A stretch of DNA of 64,000 nucleotides from Vombatus ursinus (taxonomy: Eukaryota; Chordata; Mammalia; Diprotodontia; Vombatidae). The translations under genes and the position numbers were made by a program. Location of the stretch: NCBI RefSeq assembly GCF_900497805.2, contig NW_020948983.1:17847029-17911028 (forward strand), written 5' to 3'. Shown here piece by piece: positions 1-11,100 of the stretch. Positions within the stretch are counted from its first letter, which is position 1. The number at the start of each line of letters is the position of its first letter. Below the pieces are notes generated by a model. The model was not told the origin of the DNA, made no database searches, and saw only the letters and a program-made list of their open reading frames with translations.

Positions 1-149
1 CTAACAAAATTGTTAAGGTAAAAATTTAAAGTGTGGGTACCTAAAAAAATCAATTTCAATTACATGGAAAATTAATTTCTGTGGAATGCAGCTTTATCTA
101 CAATGTTAGATAAATGGGGCATTGGTGTCCTTGAATTGTACTGTGTTGG

Positions 150-275
150 GGGCTACTCACCTTCCAACTAGACTCTACACTCTTGAAGGGCAGGGTTTTT
201 GTCATGTTTTACATCTCTTCTGATGCCTAACATAGTACTACGTAAATAGATTCAAGATCTAAAACTGAATGAATT
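150..275 (+). mobile_element. L2 LINE 3'-end fragment
   Basis: Carries the eroded L2 tail pattern 'ctcttgaagggcagggtttttgtc ... tgcctaacatagtac'. Very old and diverged. Confidence 0.4.
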
Positions 276-294
276 TTCTACCAAAATAGCCAGC

Positions 295-770
295 TTTTTT
301 TCTCTACTCCCTCTCTGGCTCAGCCCTACACGTCCAAATCTGTCACTGAGTCCTTCCTTTCCTGAAGAAAAACTTATTGGGTTGATCCTCCTCCTTGCTA
401 AAGATCATACCATCACTTGTGGCCTTCTATATCTTCTGGGTGCTTGCCCCTTCTCAACCAACCTTCCTCCCCCTTATCTTTAAACTCTTTATCTACTGGC
501 TCCTTCCCTGCTGGCTAAAAATATGCCCGAATCTCTCCCCATGCAAAAAAAAAATGCATTCACACTTTCACTGATCCCGCCATTCTATCAAGATATTATC
601 CTCTATCTCTCCTCCCTTTCACAGTCAAATTCCTAGGGGAAAAAAATCTACATTCATTGCTTCTACTACTGTACCTCTCACTCATTCCCTTAAAAACTGG
701 CTTCTGACCTTTCCACTTGACGGAAACTCCTCTCTCCAGGAACACTACCAGTCTCTTACCTGTGGGATCT
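295..770 (+). mobile_element. L2 LINE internal fragment (reverse transcriptase region)
   Basis: Pyrimidine-rich sequence matching the remembered L2 segment around 'cactcattccttaaaaactggcttctgacc', just upstream of the RT palm. The copy at 62.0-62.4 kb shows the same words. No frame survives. Confidence 0.45.
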
Positions 771-771
771 A

Positions 772-1025
772 ATAGCACAACAACATTCCATTGTATTCAT
801 ATACCATAATTTGTTCAACCATTCCTCAACTGGAGCTTTGCTACTAGAAAAAGAGCTGCTACAAATATTTTTGTACATATGGGTCCCTTTCCTCTTCCTT
901 TGATCTATTTGTGACATGGGCCTAGTTGAATCACAGGGTATGCACAATTGAGTAACTTTGGGGGTGACCATTCCAAATTATTTTCCAAAATGGCTGTACT
1001 GATTCAAAGCTCCACCAACAGTGGA
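772..1025 (-). mobile_element. L1-like LINE, ORF2 C-terminal fragment
   Basis: Minus-strand translation contains VEEWLNKLWYMNTMECCCAI, homologous to the L1 ORF2 C-terminus (human W-I-K-K-M-W-H-I-Y-T-M-E-Y-Y). Decayed, both ends lost; it lies between two L2 fragments. Confidence 0.7.
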
Positions 1026-1029
1026 AGTG

Positions 1030-1610
1030 AAGATTTTTAAGAAGCAGGAGTAAGGAGACAGTGTATTCTAGGTATGCAGGACAGCCTGTGCAAGGTCATG
1101 GAGGTAGAAGATGAAATATCAAGTTTGAGGCACAACAAGTAGACCAATTTGACTAAAAAGTAATATATGAAGAGAAGTAATCAGAAACGGATTTAGCAAC
1201 GCAGTCTGGAGCCAGACTGGGAATGGCTCTGAACACCAATCTAAGAGGTTTGTATTGCCTATGCCTAGAGGCAATAAAGAACTGCTAAAGGCTCTCAAAT
1301 AGAAAGGGACGTTGTCAGAACCTGTGCTTTTGGAAAATGTTTTGACACACTAATGGAGGGTGGATCAGAGAGGTGAGAAATTGGAGGTTTGGATACCAAT
1401 AATGAGGCTCTTGTAATTTTCCAGGGCAGAAGTGATGATGGTGGCTGTGTAAATGGAGTGGAGGGGACGGATGCAAGAGATGTTGTGGAAGCAGAACTGA
1501 CAAAATTTGCCGACTAACTGGATAGGGTGAATGGAAGGGAAAGAAGAAGAAGAGGAGAAGGAAGAGAAGACCCAGAACATTAGGAGACAGCGTGGGATTG
1601 TGAGGGGGGC
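1030..1610 (-). mobile_element. L2 LINE fragment, antisense
   Basis: Plus strand shows the reverse complement of the L2 ORF2 C-terminal region ('gttgtcagaacctgtgcttttggaaaatg', 'gtgatgatggtggctgtg'). Old copy without open frame. Confidence 0.65.
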
Positions 1611-1611
1611 G

Positions 1612-1775
1612 CAATGACTGGAGGCAGACAACCTGTTTTCAAATCCTCGTTCTGCCCCTTACGATCTGTGTGAACTTGGACAAGTCACTTTATCTCATGG
1701 GCAGGTCCTTGATCTACAAAATGAGAGGATGGTCTCTGAGATATCTTCCAGTCCTAGAGCTATGATCTTATGAAT
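1612..1775 (+). mobile_element. MIR-type SINE
   Basis: Shows the MIR core: 'ttcaaatcctcgttctgcccc', 'gtgtgaacttggacaagtcac', then the tail 'cttccagtcctagagctatgat'. Confidence 0.75.
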
Positions 1776-1789
1776 CCACATATATAGAG

Positions 1790-3120
1790 CAGGACAAAGA
1801 GACTGAGATGAGGCCAGATGGAATCTGGTCCATTCTAGTTTTCAGGGAATCTGTTGCTTGGACAAGGTTTTGTACGTCCTGTGTCAAACTCTCAATTCCC
1901 TCTTCAGTTCTTTCTGCTATTCCTCAGAGGAAAAAAATGGAAAAGAGGTGCTATCACTCTCATTTCATTTATAAAAATTTTTTAAACTCTTGCTTCTCCT
2001 CTTCCAGGAATTCTAGTTAAATTTGTGTCCAAGACGTGTTTTTCTTTGAGGCTTTGCTTGTAGATGTCTTGGAATCATTCTCGGCTTCTGGGTTTGTGTC
2101 TTTAGTGTCTCTGTCATCATAATAGGTTTTGATCATGGAGTTCTTTTTTTGTTTGCTCATTCTTCCAACTTATTTTGTGACTTTGGACTTCATGTTAGGG
2201 CTGAGTATTGTGAACTTCTGGTGGAAATGTCTGGGCTAATCCTGCTACTGCTTTCTTGGAGTGTTGAGTATTGTTATTCCAGGATCTCAGGGACAGCTTG
2301 GGCTGGAGATCTACAAAGCTTTCAGTGCTTCCCATGTGGTCTAAGCCAGGGCAAAGTCTGATTGCTGGCCCCCTGGACTGAACTCTGCAAGTTCCTGATC
2401 CAGGTATGGATCTGAACAGCATGTCTATAGGCTTGCCTCATTTGCAATTCCAGTAGAATAGTACTGGACTCTATCAGCCACTGTAAGCCAACTGGAAAAC
2501 TCTGCTGATTCATGGTAATAAAACTGTAGGCTTCCCTTTGGTCTGGGATTCCTGTCCTGGTTACTCCTCTACAGTTTTCTGACTGATCTGGAAGCTGGAA
2601 CTGGGATCCCCTTCTATTCCTGAAGTCAAAGCCACACAGCTGTTTCTGAACTTGTTTCTTGCTTGGTACTTAGCCTAGGAACTGAGACCACTACTCATCC
2701 TGGAATACCATCCCTAGGGAGAGGTATCCTCCTCAATCCACCCTGGTCTGTGACCTGAAACCGGGTAGTATGCAATAGAGCTGCCAATTGGCACCTGTTT
2801 TTGCACCCTACACAAGTTTAGGGGCCCCATGTTTGGTTAGGGACCTCTTCTTGCCGTGGTAAAAAGTCCCTACTCCCGCTGGAAACCTCCACACAGCACA
2901 CTCTTGGCCAAACCCCATCCCAGTGTCTGCAGAACTCTGTCTCCCTATGCCAATCCAGGCTAGAAAAATGACTTATTGTGATTTTTTTCTTGGATTTCCC
3001 AATAAGGACTGAGTCTAGTATGTTTTCCAGTTGTTTGGAGGAATTGGGAGGAGAGGGAGAATATTAGGAGCTCACTGTACTTCTTTCTTCTACTTCATGA
3101 TCTTGGCTCTGCCTCCTTTT
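1790..3120 (-). mobile_element. L1 LINE 5' UTR and start of ORF1
   Basis: Read on the minus strand, the element begins near 3118 with 'ggaggcagagccaagatcatg', the typical L1 5' start (GGxGGCAGAGCCAAGATGG). It runs through a GC-richer 5' UTR and reaches an ORF1-like region (about 2135-1800) that encodes charged, coiled-coil-type sequence with stops, for example LEFLEEEKQEFKKFL. Translated frames are broken. The 3' part is absent, the reverse of usual 5' truncation. A marsupial L1 is the best reading. Confidence 0.65.
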
Positions 3121-3139
3121 TAAGTTCATAGTTATGGAA

Positions 3140-3230
3140 AATTGCTCTACATGAGCAGTAGGAATATATTAGGAGATGAAAATAATGTAAAAAACCAAAA
3201 GATATCAATAAGCGTTTATTTTTTAAAAAG
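3140..3230 (+). mobile_element. LINE 3'-UTR fragment (same family as 10-12 kb copies)
   Basis: Carries 'gatgaaaataatgtaaaaaa' and 'aaaagatatcaataag', words repeated at 12.07 and 12.28 kb. The next 350 bases to 3590 are AT-rich and unassigned. Confidence 0.45.
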
Positions 3231-3589
3231 AGTGAGGTATAGCAGGACAAAAAGGATGAGGTAATATCTACAAAAGGAAATAACATAGAAACTGGTTAGA
3301 AAAGAGACCTAAAACCAATATTTCAAAAGATTTAACCTCATAAGAACACAAAGAAACAAAAGAAAGAATAAGGCTAGAGTTCGAAAATCAGAAAATAAAA
3401 TTTCAGAATAGACTGGATTATATTTTGTTAGCAATCAACTGGTCAAATTTCAAATTTAATTAGAATTTGGAGAGTCTGCTAGTACCTGGGAAAGGTGGAA
3501 GAATCAAATGGAGGCATTAAACAAAGCAGTTTATATTCTGAGATTGCTTTAAGATTAGATTCCCCCCTTTAAAAGCAAGATAAGATTAT

Positions 3590-3840
3590 CCAAGTAACAG
3601 CAACATTGTGCAAGGACTAACTAATAGACTTAGCTATTCCCAGTAATGCAAGGATCTAAGACAACCCCAAAACACTTATGATGGAAAATGCTATCCACAT
3701 CCAGAAAAAGAACTATGGAGTCTGAATGCAGATCAAAGCATATTATTTGTTATCTCTTTTTTTGTTTCTTCTTTCTCATAGTTTCTTCCATTGGTTCTAA
3801 TTCTTTACAAGACTAATGAGAAAATTAAAAAAAAGATTAT
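3590..3840 (+). mobile_element. L1-like LINE 3'-UTR fragment
   Basis: Contains 'gatggaaaatgctatccaca' and 'aagaactatggagtctgaat', shared with copies at 33.3 and 40.6 kb. The segment before 3840 is shortened relative to those. Confidence 0.7.
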
Positions 3841-4299
3841 CCAAAAGAATACTGAAGAAAGCAGAAGGCATATTTTGTCCTATGTCAAGTTGTCTCTGGT
3901 TCTTACTTATAACCTTTATAAAACAGAAGAATATTTTGTGGCATTCTTCCAATGTTAAATAACTCACCTTTCTCAGAACTACAACAGAAAATATAAAAAA
4001 TAGGGTTCCATCCTTGGAAACCTAGAGAACTAGACTTAAGACTTCACACTCTCACACTGAAACTATCTTGAAAAGTCCACATTTTAACTTATTTGCTGAA
4101 GTTTCACACAGATATCTCCAAGCATAAGTATCTCTAATGAAGTTGTGAACATTACTTGGGCCTAAGATAAGCCTCTATCTATATTATCTCTTCGTAACCA
4201 GTTACTCTCCAAAACAGGTTCAAATAACCACTCCTTTCTCTCATCAGACCATACAACATCAAAGTGACACTAAAAAGCCCCATTATGTCACAAAGAGCT

Positions 4300-4420
4300 T
4301 TGTGGTACAACAGAAAGAACATCACATGGGCCAGTAAAATAATCTGGGTTCTGGGGTCCCAGCTCTACTGCTGGCTATTTATGTCACTTTGGACAAGTCC
4401 TTTAATCTGTCTGACCCAGC
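4300..4420 (+). mobile_element. MIR-type SINE (partial)
   Basis: MIR core words 'tctgggttctggggtcccag' and 'tttggacaagtcctttaatc'. The 3' part is replaced by the SINE that follows, which probably inserted into it. Confidence 0.55.
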
Positions 4421-4648
4421 TGGCCTGGAGCCAGGACGACTCATCTTTGCGAGTTCAAGTCTGGCCTCAGCCACTTTCTAGCTGTGCAACCCTAGACAAG
4501 TCACTTCACTCTGTTTGCCTCAGTTTCCTCATCTGTGAAATGAGCTGGAGAAGGAAGTGGCAAACCACTTCAGTATCTCTGCCAAGAAAACCCCAAATGA
4601 GGTCACAAAGAGTCAGACATGATCGAAACAATCCAACAACTAAAATGC
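4420..4648 (+). mobile_element. tRNA-derived SINE with RTE/BovB-like tail
   Basis: B-box-like 'gagttcaagtc' and SINE core 'gcaaccctagacaagtcact' are followed by the tail 'gagctggagaaggaagtggc ... ccaaatgaggtcacaaagag tcagacatgatcgaaac', a pattern of RTE-mobilised SINEs. A minus-strand copy lies at 38.62-38.86 kb. Confidence 0.75.
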
Positions 4649-4679
4649 ACAAGGCATGCACCACTATTGGGCTTACTCA

Positions 4680-5285
4680 CATCAATGATACCACAGATCT
4701 ATTAAAGCCTATGTGCAAGGCACTACACCAAAGTCAAAAAGAACTGGCCCTGTCCTCAGGGAGCTCATGGTCTAAGTGGGGATGGAAGGAAGATGGAAGA
4801 GAAAATCACTTGGTCATGGACTTAGACATATAGAGAAATAAGTAGAATACAAGAGAAAATATGTTAAGAACAACAAGGAGAAATGCAAAATCCTTAAAGA
4901 AAACGTGAGGAGACTGAAGCTACTTTAGGACAGGGGATCAAGGTGGGAGGCATCAGGCAAGAAGGAGCAGCAAAGCTGAGCCTCCAAAGAAGAGAAGGAT
5001 TTCAAGGGGCAGAGATGTGGAACGAGTCTGGTCCACAGGTGTGGGGCTAAATTAGGCAAATTCATGGTGGCAGGACAGTGCAAGGTGAGTTGAACAAATA
5101 GGAAAGTAGTTCAGTTTGGCTCAGCAAGGGAAGTGGGAAATGAAAAAGGGTGCAAAGGGTGGGGGAAGCCAAATTGTGGAAGACCTTCAACATCGGGCTT
5201 ACAGAATTTGTATTTTACCCTGCAGGCAATAAGAAGGCACTAAAGGTTTTTAAGCAATGAAATTTAGTCAAGAATTGACTAATAA
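4680..5285 (-). mobile_element. L2 LINE 3' fragment, antisense
   Basis: Reverse-complement L2 words run from the tail ('tgtgcaaggcactacac', 'cagggagctcatggtc') into the ORF2 end ('ggaagaccttcaacatcggg', 'aggcaataagaaggcac'). Confidence 0.7.
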
Positions 5286-5529
5286 AAAATTCTGGAATCC
5301 TCCCCATTGAGAAAAGAAAGAGCTTGACATCGAGGTATCCCACAAAGCAAGACGGCCGTGTTGTGTGCTATGTCAGACAGAGGGGGAGTGAAGGCAGAAA
5401 GTCAAGGGGAGGATTCCTGCAATGCTCGTTAATCACATGAAGCTCCAGTGGCTCCTTATTGCCTTTAGGATCAAATATATACCCATTTGTTCAGAATTTA
5501 AACCCCTTCGTTATCTGGCTGTTTTTTCA

Positions 5530-5832
5530 GAACAATTTCCCATTGCTCTTCTTCACATATTCTACACTCTAGACAGATTTCCCATTGCTCTTCTTCACAT
5601 ATTCAACATTCTAGACAGATTTCCCATTGCTCTTCTTCCTACGTTCTAGACAGATTTCCCACTGCTCTTCTTCACATATTCTACGCTCTAGAAGATTTCC
5701 CATTGCTCTTCTTCCTACGTTCTAGACAGATTTCCCATTGCTCTTCTTCACATATTCTACGNNNNNNNNNNTTCTACGTTCTAGACAGATTTCCCATTGC
5801 TCTTCTTCACATATTCTATGTTCTAGACAATC
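5530..5832 (+). repeat. tandem array of 35-bp and 42-bp units, interrupted by an assembly gap
   Basis: The word ttccca(t/c)tgctcttcttc starts at 5537, 5579, 5621, 5656, 5697, 5732 and 5791, giving steps of 42, 42, 35, 41, 35 and 59 (the last across the Ns). Short units lack a 7-base 'cacatat' block. Long units are 14 codons and keep one frame (DRFPIALLHIF...). Units end in the L2 word 'tctagacaatctgg'. Confidence 0.9.
5762..5771. other. assembly gap (10 N)
   Basis: Ten Ns inside the tandem array; true repeat copy number is unknown. Confidence 0.99.
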
Positions 5833-6789
5833 TGGCCCACGTGCTGTTCCCACTACAAAACATTCCATCTCCTTCATCCATGCCTTGGTACAGGTTGTGC
5901 CTCATGTCTGGAAAGCTTATTCCACCTTACCTTCATCTCATGGATTCCCTGGGTCAACTCTAGCATCACCTCCTTCAGGAAGCCCCCTGATTTCCCCCTT
6001 TCCCAAGTTTTAGAGCTCTCTCCCTTCCCAAAAGTACCTTGCAGGTATTTTGAATTCACTGATACAAGTAAAGATAAGTATTTTTCCAGTACAGTATAAA
6101 TTCCTGGAGGGCAAAGACCATTTCTTTATTGACTATGTATACCCAGCGCCTAGCACAGTGACTTGGTAGGTGATTAATAAATCACACAAAAATATCTTTC
6201 CCTTAAAACTGGCTTTATTATTTCTACCAATGGTACTATTGTTCTCCTGGTAACCCAGGCTGAAAATTAGAATCATCTTTTACTCCTGTCTACTTCATTC
6301 CCCAAATCCAGTTATTCCTCAGAGATATTTATTTTTTTTTAATATCTCTTGCATAAGTCCCTTCTTCTCTATTCTCACCACCAATGCCCCAATACAGGCC
6401 CTTATCACCTTTTATCTAGACTATTGCCATAGCCTCACTTGACCCTTGCTCTCCTGTTTCTCTCCACTTCCTATCAAGGCTACATACCTAATACCAAGGC
6501 AATCCTTGTAAAATATTGCTTTTACTGCATCTACTCCAAATCTTTAAAGGCAGCTTATCACTTACAGGAAAACGTTCAGCTTAGCAACTGAGGATTCACA
6601 GTATGACCCTGAGCTATCGTTCCTGCCCTTATCTACTAGCATTCCATAACACAAACACTTTGCTCTAGCTCACAACAATCTCCACCTCCTCGGATTTACT
6701 GAGCACTTGGTATTGGCATCACTTAGCGTTTACCTGGTCCTTCAAGTCATCCTTTTGTGTGTGTATGCCCTAGGGGCAGTTAACTGGCA

Positions 6790-7008
6790 ATGCTGAAGGG
6801 GCAAGGGATGTGTGGCATCAGGAAGCCCTGAGTTCAAAGCCAGTCTCAGACACTTACTAGCTGTGTGACCCTCGGCAAGTCATTTCACCTCTGTTTGCCT
6901 CAATTTCCTCATCTGTAAAATGGGGATAATAATAGGGTCTACTTCCCAGGATTGTTGTAAGGATCAAATGAGTTAATAATTCTAAAGTGTTTAGCATGGT
7001 GTCTGACA
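6790..7008 (+). mobile_element. MIR-type/tRNA SINE
   Basis: 'cttactagctgtgtgaccct', 'caatttcctcatctgtaaaa' and 'aggattgttgtaaggatcaa' are the MIR core and tail in order. It ends in a TA-rich microsatellite. Confidence 0.8.
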
Positions 7009-7040
7009 TATATATATATATATACATATATATATGTATA
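7008..7040. repeat. (TA)n microsatellite
   Basis: Alternating TA with two interruptions, grown from the tail of the adjoining SINE. Confidence 0.9.
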
Positions 7041-7319
7041 AATGTTATTAGCTATATAAATATTATATAGCAATATAAAAGTTACATAAATATACAAATG
7101 TTAAATATTATTATCATTGTCTCCCCCAACTAAGTTGTAAGCTCCTTGAAGGAAAGGGCATGAAACTTCCTTGCATCCTCTGCAGTGGCCTAGTCCAGCA
7201 CCATGCACGTTCTTGTCAGTTACTGTTTTGAGATGCTCCTTCTCCAAGGCCTATTCCCGGCCCTTTTTTGACCCAGCATATACCAATTCAAAACCATGAA
7301 CTGCCATGAAACATCTAGC

Positions 7320-7510
7320 TCGGCATATTACTGAACTGTAAAACCTAGAGCCAGAAGGGACCTCAAGAAAACCTCTGAATTCAGCACCTACCTCCATTCA
7401 GGTAAGATATAAATGATCCCCATTTTGTAGGAGACAACTGAAGCCCAAAGCCATTTAATAACTTCCCAGGAGTCACACGGCTATTGGGCAGCTTGGTCAG
7501 TCAAGCATTG
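7320..7510 (-). mobile_element. MIR-related SINE, antisense
   Basis: 'agagccagaagggacctcaa', 'ccccattttgtaggagacaa' and 'cttcccaggagtcacacggc' are the reverse-complement MIR pattern. Confidence 0.55.
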
Positions 7511-9860
7511 TAAGACATTTCTCTCCCATAACGCTTGGGCAGAGCGCTAACCCGAAGATCCTACACAAAAGACAACCCTTTGGTCACATACCTGAGCAGA
7601 GAAAGCACAAGAGTCAGTCAGCTTCGGCATTCCTGTTCTCAGCATGCAGACAGTCATTTGGGTCTGCTCCCTAGCTCTTAGGACTCCTGGCCATTCTCCC
7701 TCTCCCGCTCTGGTCCTTGGCTGGTCACTTCTGTTCACATGCCAACTCCAGTGCTAGCTCCCACAGGGCTAACTGCCCAACCTACACTTGAAACAAATGA
7801 CAACTCAGACACACTCCACTAGACCGTGCCCAACACAGGCCTTTGCATAGAACTGCGCACCTCTGGGTACTTAATAAGAATTCTCGTATGCTGAAAGCAG
7901 AAGCTTCCCAGTGAGAGTGCAGATAGCTGGAAAGAGTGATGGCTACCGAGGAGGGCATGGTGGCATACTAGCTACAAGTACAGAGTCAAAGGCTACCTCA
8001 ACAGCAAAGCCGAGGCCTGGATGAAAGTTATTCACTTGGAAATGTGGAGCCATGGAATCTTCCCCATTGGGCTTCAAGAAAAAAGGAGCTAAAATTGCGC
8101 CTTCAGCATGTAAAATAGCTTTTGAAGTTCTCAATGACATTTCAAGAAAGTTTTAACTATGAAAATCAGAAGGCTCGGGTAAAGATTCCTAATCAAGTTA
8201 TAGGAAGAAAAAAAACATGTTTTGGGTAGACAGAAAATGTCAACCACTCAAATTGTTCTAAAAAAAAAAAAAGAAAAAAAAAGGACAAACAATTCAGAGT
8301 AATTTGGGTTCTCATGGTTTACACAGCAATCTAACACAATGCAGGGGTTTCGTCCAGTCTTTGCAGAAAGGAAAAACGGTTTCCCCTTCTTGTCGGAAAA
8401 GACAGCAAACAAAATCCAGTATTGTTCTGTCCCTGAAGAGAAGTTATATTTCTAAAAGGAATGATGACGAGGTTATCACACAATGAAATGTATACATTAA
8501 TATTCCTGGCTTGTTTTGTTGAACAATAAAACCCTTTCCCCAAGAAACAATGCCTTTAAACTACTTACATAAACTCCCTGAAAAATACACTGGAGACAAA
8601 ATCTCAATGTTTCTGTGAAAGAGCCCAGATAAAAGGGGGCCCTTGGGTCAGGATTCAAAAACCAGGATGCCAAATGTCTCTCCTGCTTTAAAACAGAGCC
8701 TTTAAAAACGACCTCCATGAACAGTCTTCCTTTAGTTAAGCAGGCAGCAGCTTACAACTGAGCACCAACTTTCCTGACTCGGAAAGGCATGCAGGGCACT
8801 ACCTAAATTACTCACAGGTTCTAGAATCCAGTATTGAAAAATCAGAAATAACAGGCTGTACAAGCATGGGTACCCTTCACAGACACTGAAAAGACCAGGA
8901 TGACTGGGGAGCACTTGTACGTTATGATTTGGGTGAAATCTACTTATATCTGATGTTTCTGAGACATCTTCTGATATTAATCTCTAGACTACATCTTCAA
9001 TATGCTGTTTTAAAAAAGTCACTGCTTTCTACAACTCTTTGTTATGGTACCCATTTCCCATTTTCATAAGTGCATATACTGCACATCAGCTGAGGAATTT
9101 ACTGACTGAAATGCAAGGCTACCCAGCCACTACATGCCCATTAAGGATAAAAACCTGTTTTCCATACCCATCTTTTGCAGTAACAATGAAGGCACTGTTT
9201 ATCTAACCCAGAGCTCTACAAACAGTCCTATCTACAGACAAGCCCATTGCATTCTTGGCTCTAGCTATTTACAGATTCCTGATTCATAATTAATACCCCT
9301 GATGAAAACAATTACTGGTATCTGAAAGCTCTACAGCAACAATCGGCTAATTACTAATCAAAGCTCTATAGCCTTCATTAAGCTGTGGGACTGTCACTAG
9401 GCATAGCAAATAATCCAATGGTGAGTAAAGCTGAGCTCTAGAAGCTCAGGTTTTCTCTCCGATTCTAAATCCTTGAAATAAGGATACCTAAGATGTAAAG
9501 ATTCCACAAAGAAATTAATATATAAATGACCAGTCAAGGTTTGCTGGTAAAAGTGATATTAAGGAAACCATGCAGAACAGAAAAGCACCTTGAATTGCGC
9601 CTATCTGTTCTACACCCACCAAAGCAGCAGATGAGATGTAATTCAGCAACAATGTATTTCTCAATAGATGAAGTTTCACACTATAAACATAAGACTATTT
9701 ATGCCAGGCCTCCAAAATTCTCTGTCAAATGATCTCTAGGAGGTCCTTTGAGCCACAATATTCTAAGGTTTTTTTTTTTAATTATGACACTAAAATATAG
9801 TCTATTAAGAAACATCAGATTTTTATCATACATCAACAGATGGTGATTTTCATTTACTTA
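7511..9860. other. repeat-poor intron sequence
   Basis: No recognised transposon, apart from short A-runs near 8262-8282. Several short open frames have no family features. It is the first long unassigned stretch in the intron, so conserved non-coding elements are possible but unproven. Confidence 0.4.
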
Positions 9861-9864
9861 ATAT

Positions 9865-10055
9865 ACGGCAACATGGCATCGTGGATAGTGTACAGACCTT
9901 GGAGACAGTAAGTTCTGGTTCTAACTCTAAAACAAATTATCTGTGTGACTAGGAGCAAGTCACTTGCGCTCACTGGAGTTTGATTCATCATCTATAAAAG
10001 GAGGAGGCTAACCTCTCAATGTCCCAAGCAGGTCTCTAAGGACCTAAATTACAGA
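9865..10055 (+). mobile_element. MIR-type SINE
   Basis: 'gcaacatggcatcgtggata', 'ttctggttctaactctaaaa' and 'gtgtgactaggagcaagtca' follow the MIR order, with a diverged tail. Confidence 0.7.
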
Positions 10056-10194
10056 AGAGTTGCTGATCAGCATGGGTGGAGATGTTTCTCTATCACAGAT
10101 TTCCTACACCAATAAAATCACAAGCCCATATTAAAAAATCAATTTGGCTCTTATTAAAAGCTAATTTGTATCCCAATGCTTTTTTATTCAACTT

Positions 10195-10432
10195 TACACC
10201 CAGCACAGCAGAGAGTATGCTGGATTTGGAGTCTGTGGCCCTGGGTTCTAATCTCATATTTGTCACTACCTACCTGTATGATCTTGGGTAAGTCATTAAA
10301 CTCACAGGAGCTCAGTTCATCATCTGTAAAATGACAGGATTGGCCTTAGAGGTCCTTTTGGAATTGGATAACATATGTGAAGTGTTTTGTAAAACTTAAA
10401 GCGCTAATAAATGCTAGTTATTATTATTCCAG
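10195..10432 (+). mobile_element. MIR-type SINE
   Basis: 'gccctgggttctaatctcat', 'gtatgatcttgggtaagtca', 'cagttcatcatctgtaaaat' and the terminal 'aataaatgctagttattatt' cover nearly the full element. Confidence 0.75.
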
Positions 10433-10539
10433 CTCTAGAACTGAATAATATACACAAACCATTTATATCGTTTAAGATACACAAAGCCCAAAACATTTGT
10501 CACTTTGTCAACTCAGCTAAGTGAAGGCCATGTGAAGTG

Positions 10540-10745
10540 GTGGCCCATGCGATTAGGAAGAGCCATACTGCCAGAGAGAGTCACTAGGACCTTAAAAAGT
10601 ATACGAAAGAACAGAGAATGAGACCCAAAAAAGTAAAAAGAACCAAGGATCAATGGGAAGAGGAGGCAGGGTACAGATATTAAAGGAAATTAAAGTGATG
10701 CAAAAAAAAGATGGCAATCAAAATTAATTCTTAAAAGAGCCATCA
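10540..10745 (+). mobile_element. LINE 3'-UTR-like fragment, first of four in one orientation
   Basis: 'gaatgagacccaaaaaagta', 'aaagaaccaaggatcaatgg' and 'taaagtgatgcaaaaaaaag' recur in order at 11.3-11.7 kb. Family placement is by resemblance to marsupial L1-type 3' ends. Confidence 0.45.
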
Positions 10746-10904
10746 AATATGTAAGGAGGATGGCTGACTGTAGCCTCTTCCAGTCTCTTTTCCCAACCTA
10801 ACTCAAAATGCCCACAAGATTTTTTTTAAATGTACTTATCCAAAATTCGTGTTAAGATTTGTGGCTATCACTTACTAAGTAGAACCTATAAATGCCATAG
10901 TTAT

Positions 10905-11100
10905 AGAATTAGAGAGTTGGGAAGAAACAGAGTTAGAGATCACCCCTGATAGTCCAACACTGTCAGGTTACAGATGGAAAGTGAAGTTAATTAAGATGAC
11001 CCTCCCCTCCCAACCACACACCCCCACACTCCCAAGTCAGAGGGAAAACCCAGGCTGGAGTTCAGATCTCCAAAGCCACCATTCTTTACAACCACAGCAT
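10905..11100 (-). mobile_element. MIR-related SINE, antisense
   Basis: 'gaattagagagttgggaaga' and 'tagtccaacactgtcaggtt acagatgg' follow the reverse MIR layout. Highly diverged. Confidence 0.4.

Larger units (their letters stand above)
5410..6185 (+). mobile_element. L2 LINE ORF2 C-terminus and 3' end, carrying an internal tandem array
   Basis: The plus frame near 5445 reads LQWLLIAFRIKYIPICSEFK, matching the L2/CR1 RT C-terminal motif (LxWLPIxxRIxYK). After the array, 'cttggtacaggttgtgcctc' and 'tggaaagcttattccacctt' continue L2, ending with 'gcctagcacagtgacttggt' and 'taataaat'. Confidence 0.75.
6190..7215 (+). mobile_element. L2 LINE fragment, probably split by a MIR
   Basis: 'ggcccttatcaccttttatc tagactattgcc' matches the L2 ORF2 C-terminal words. 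'ttgtctcccccaactaagttg taagctccttgaagg' at 7117-7157 is the L2 tail. The intervening SINE at 6790-7008 interrupts it. Confidence 0.6.

Noticed and set aside
4264-4833. 189-codon plus frame as a gene
   Set aside because: It runs through a MIR, an RTE-tailed SINE and an antisense L2, so it is a composite of repeats.
5530-5832. CRISPR-like array
   Set aside because: Units are directly adjacent without unique spacers, in a vertebrate L2 remnant.
5422-6013. Open frames through the tandem array as a repeat protein gene
   Set aside because: The sequence is L2-derived and the frame is kept by 42-base units only. 35-base units shift it, and one frame crosses the Ns.
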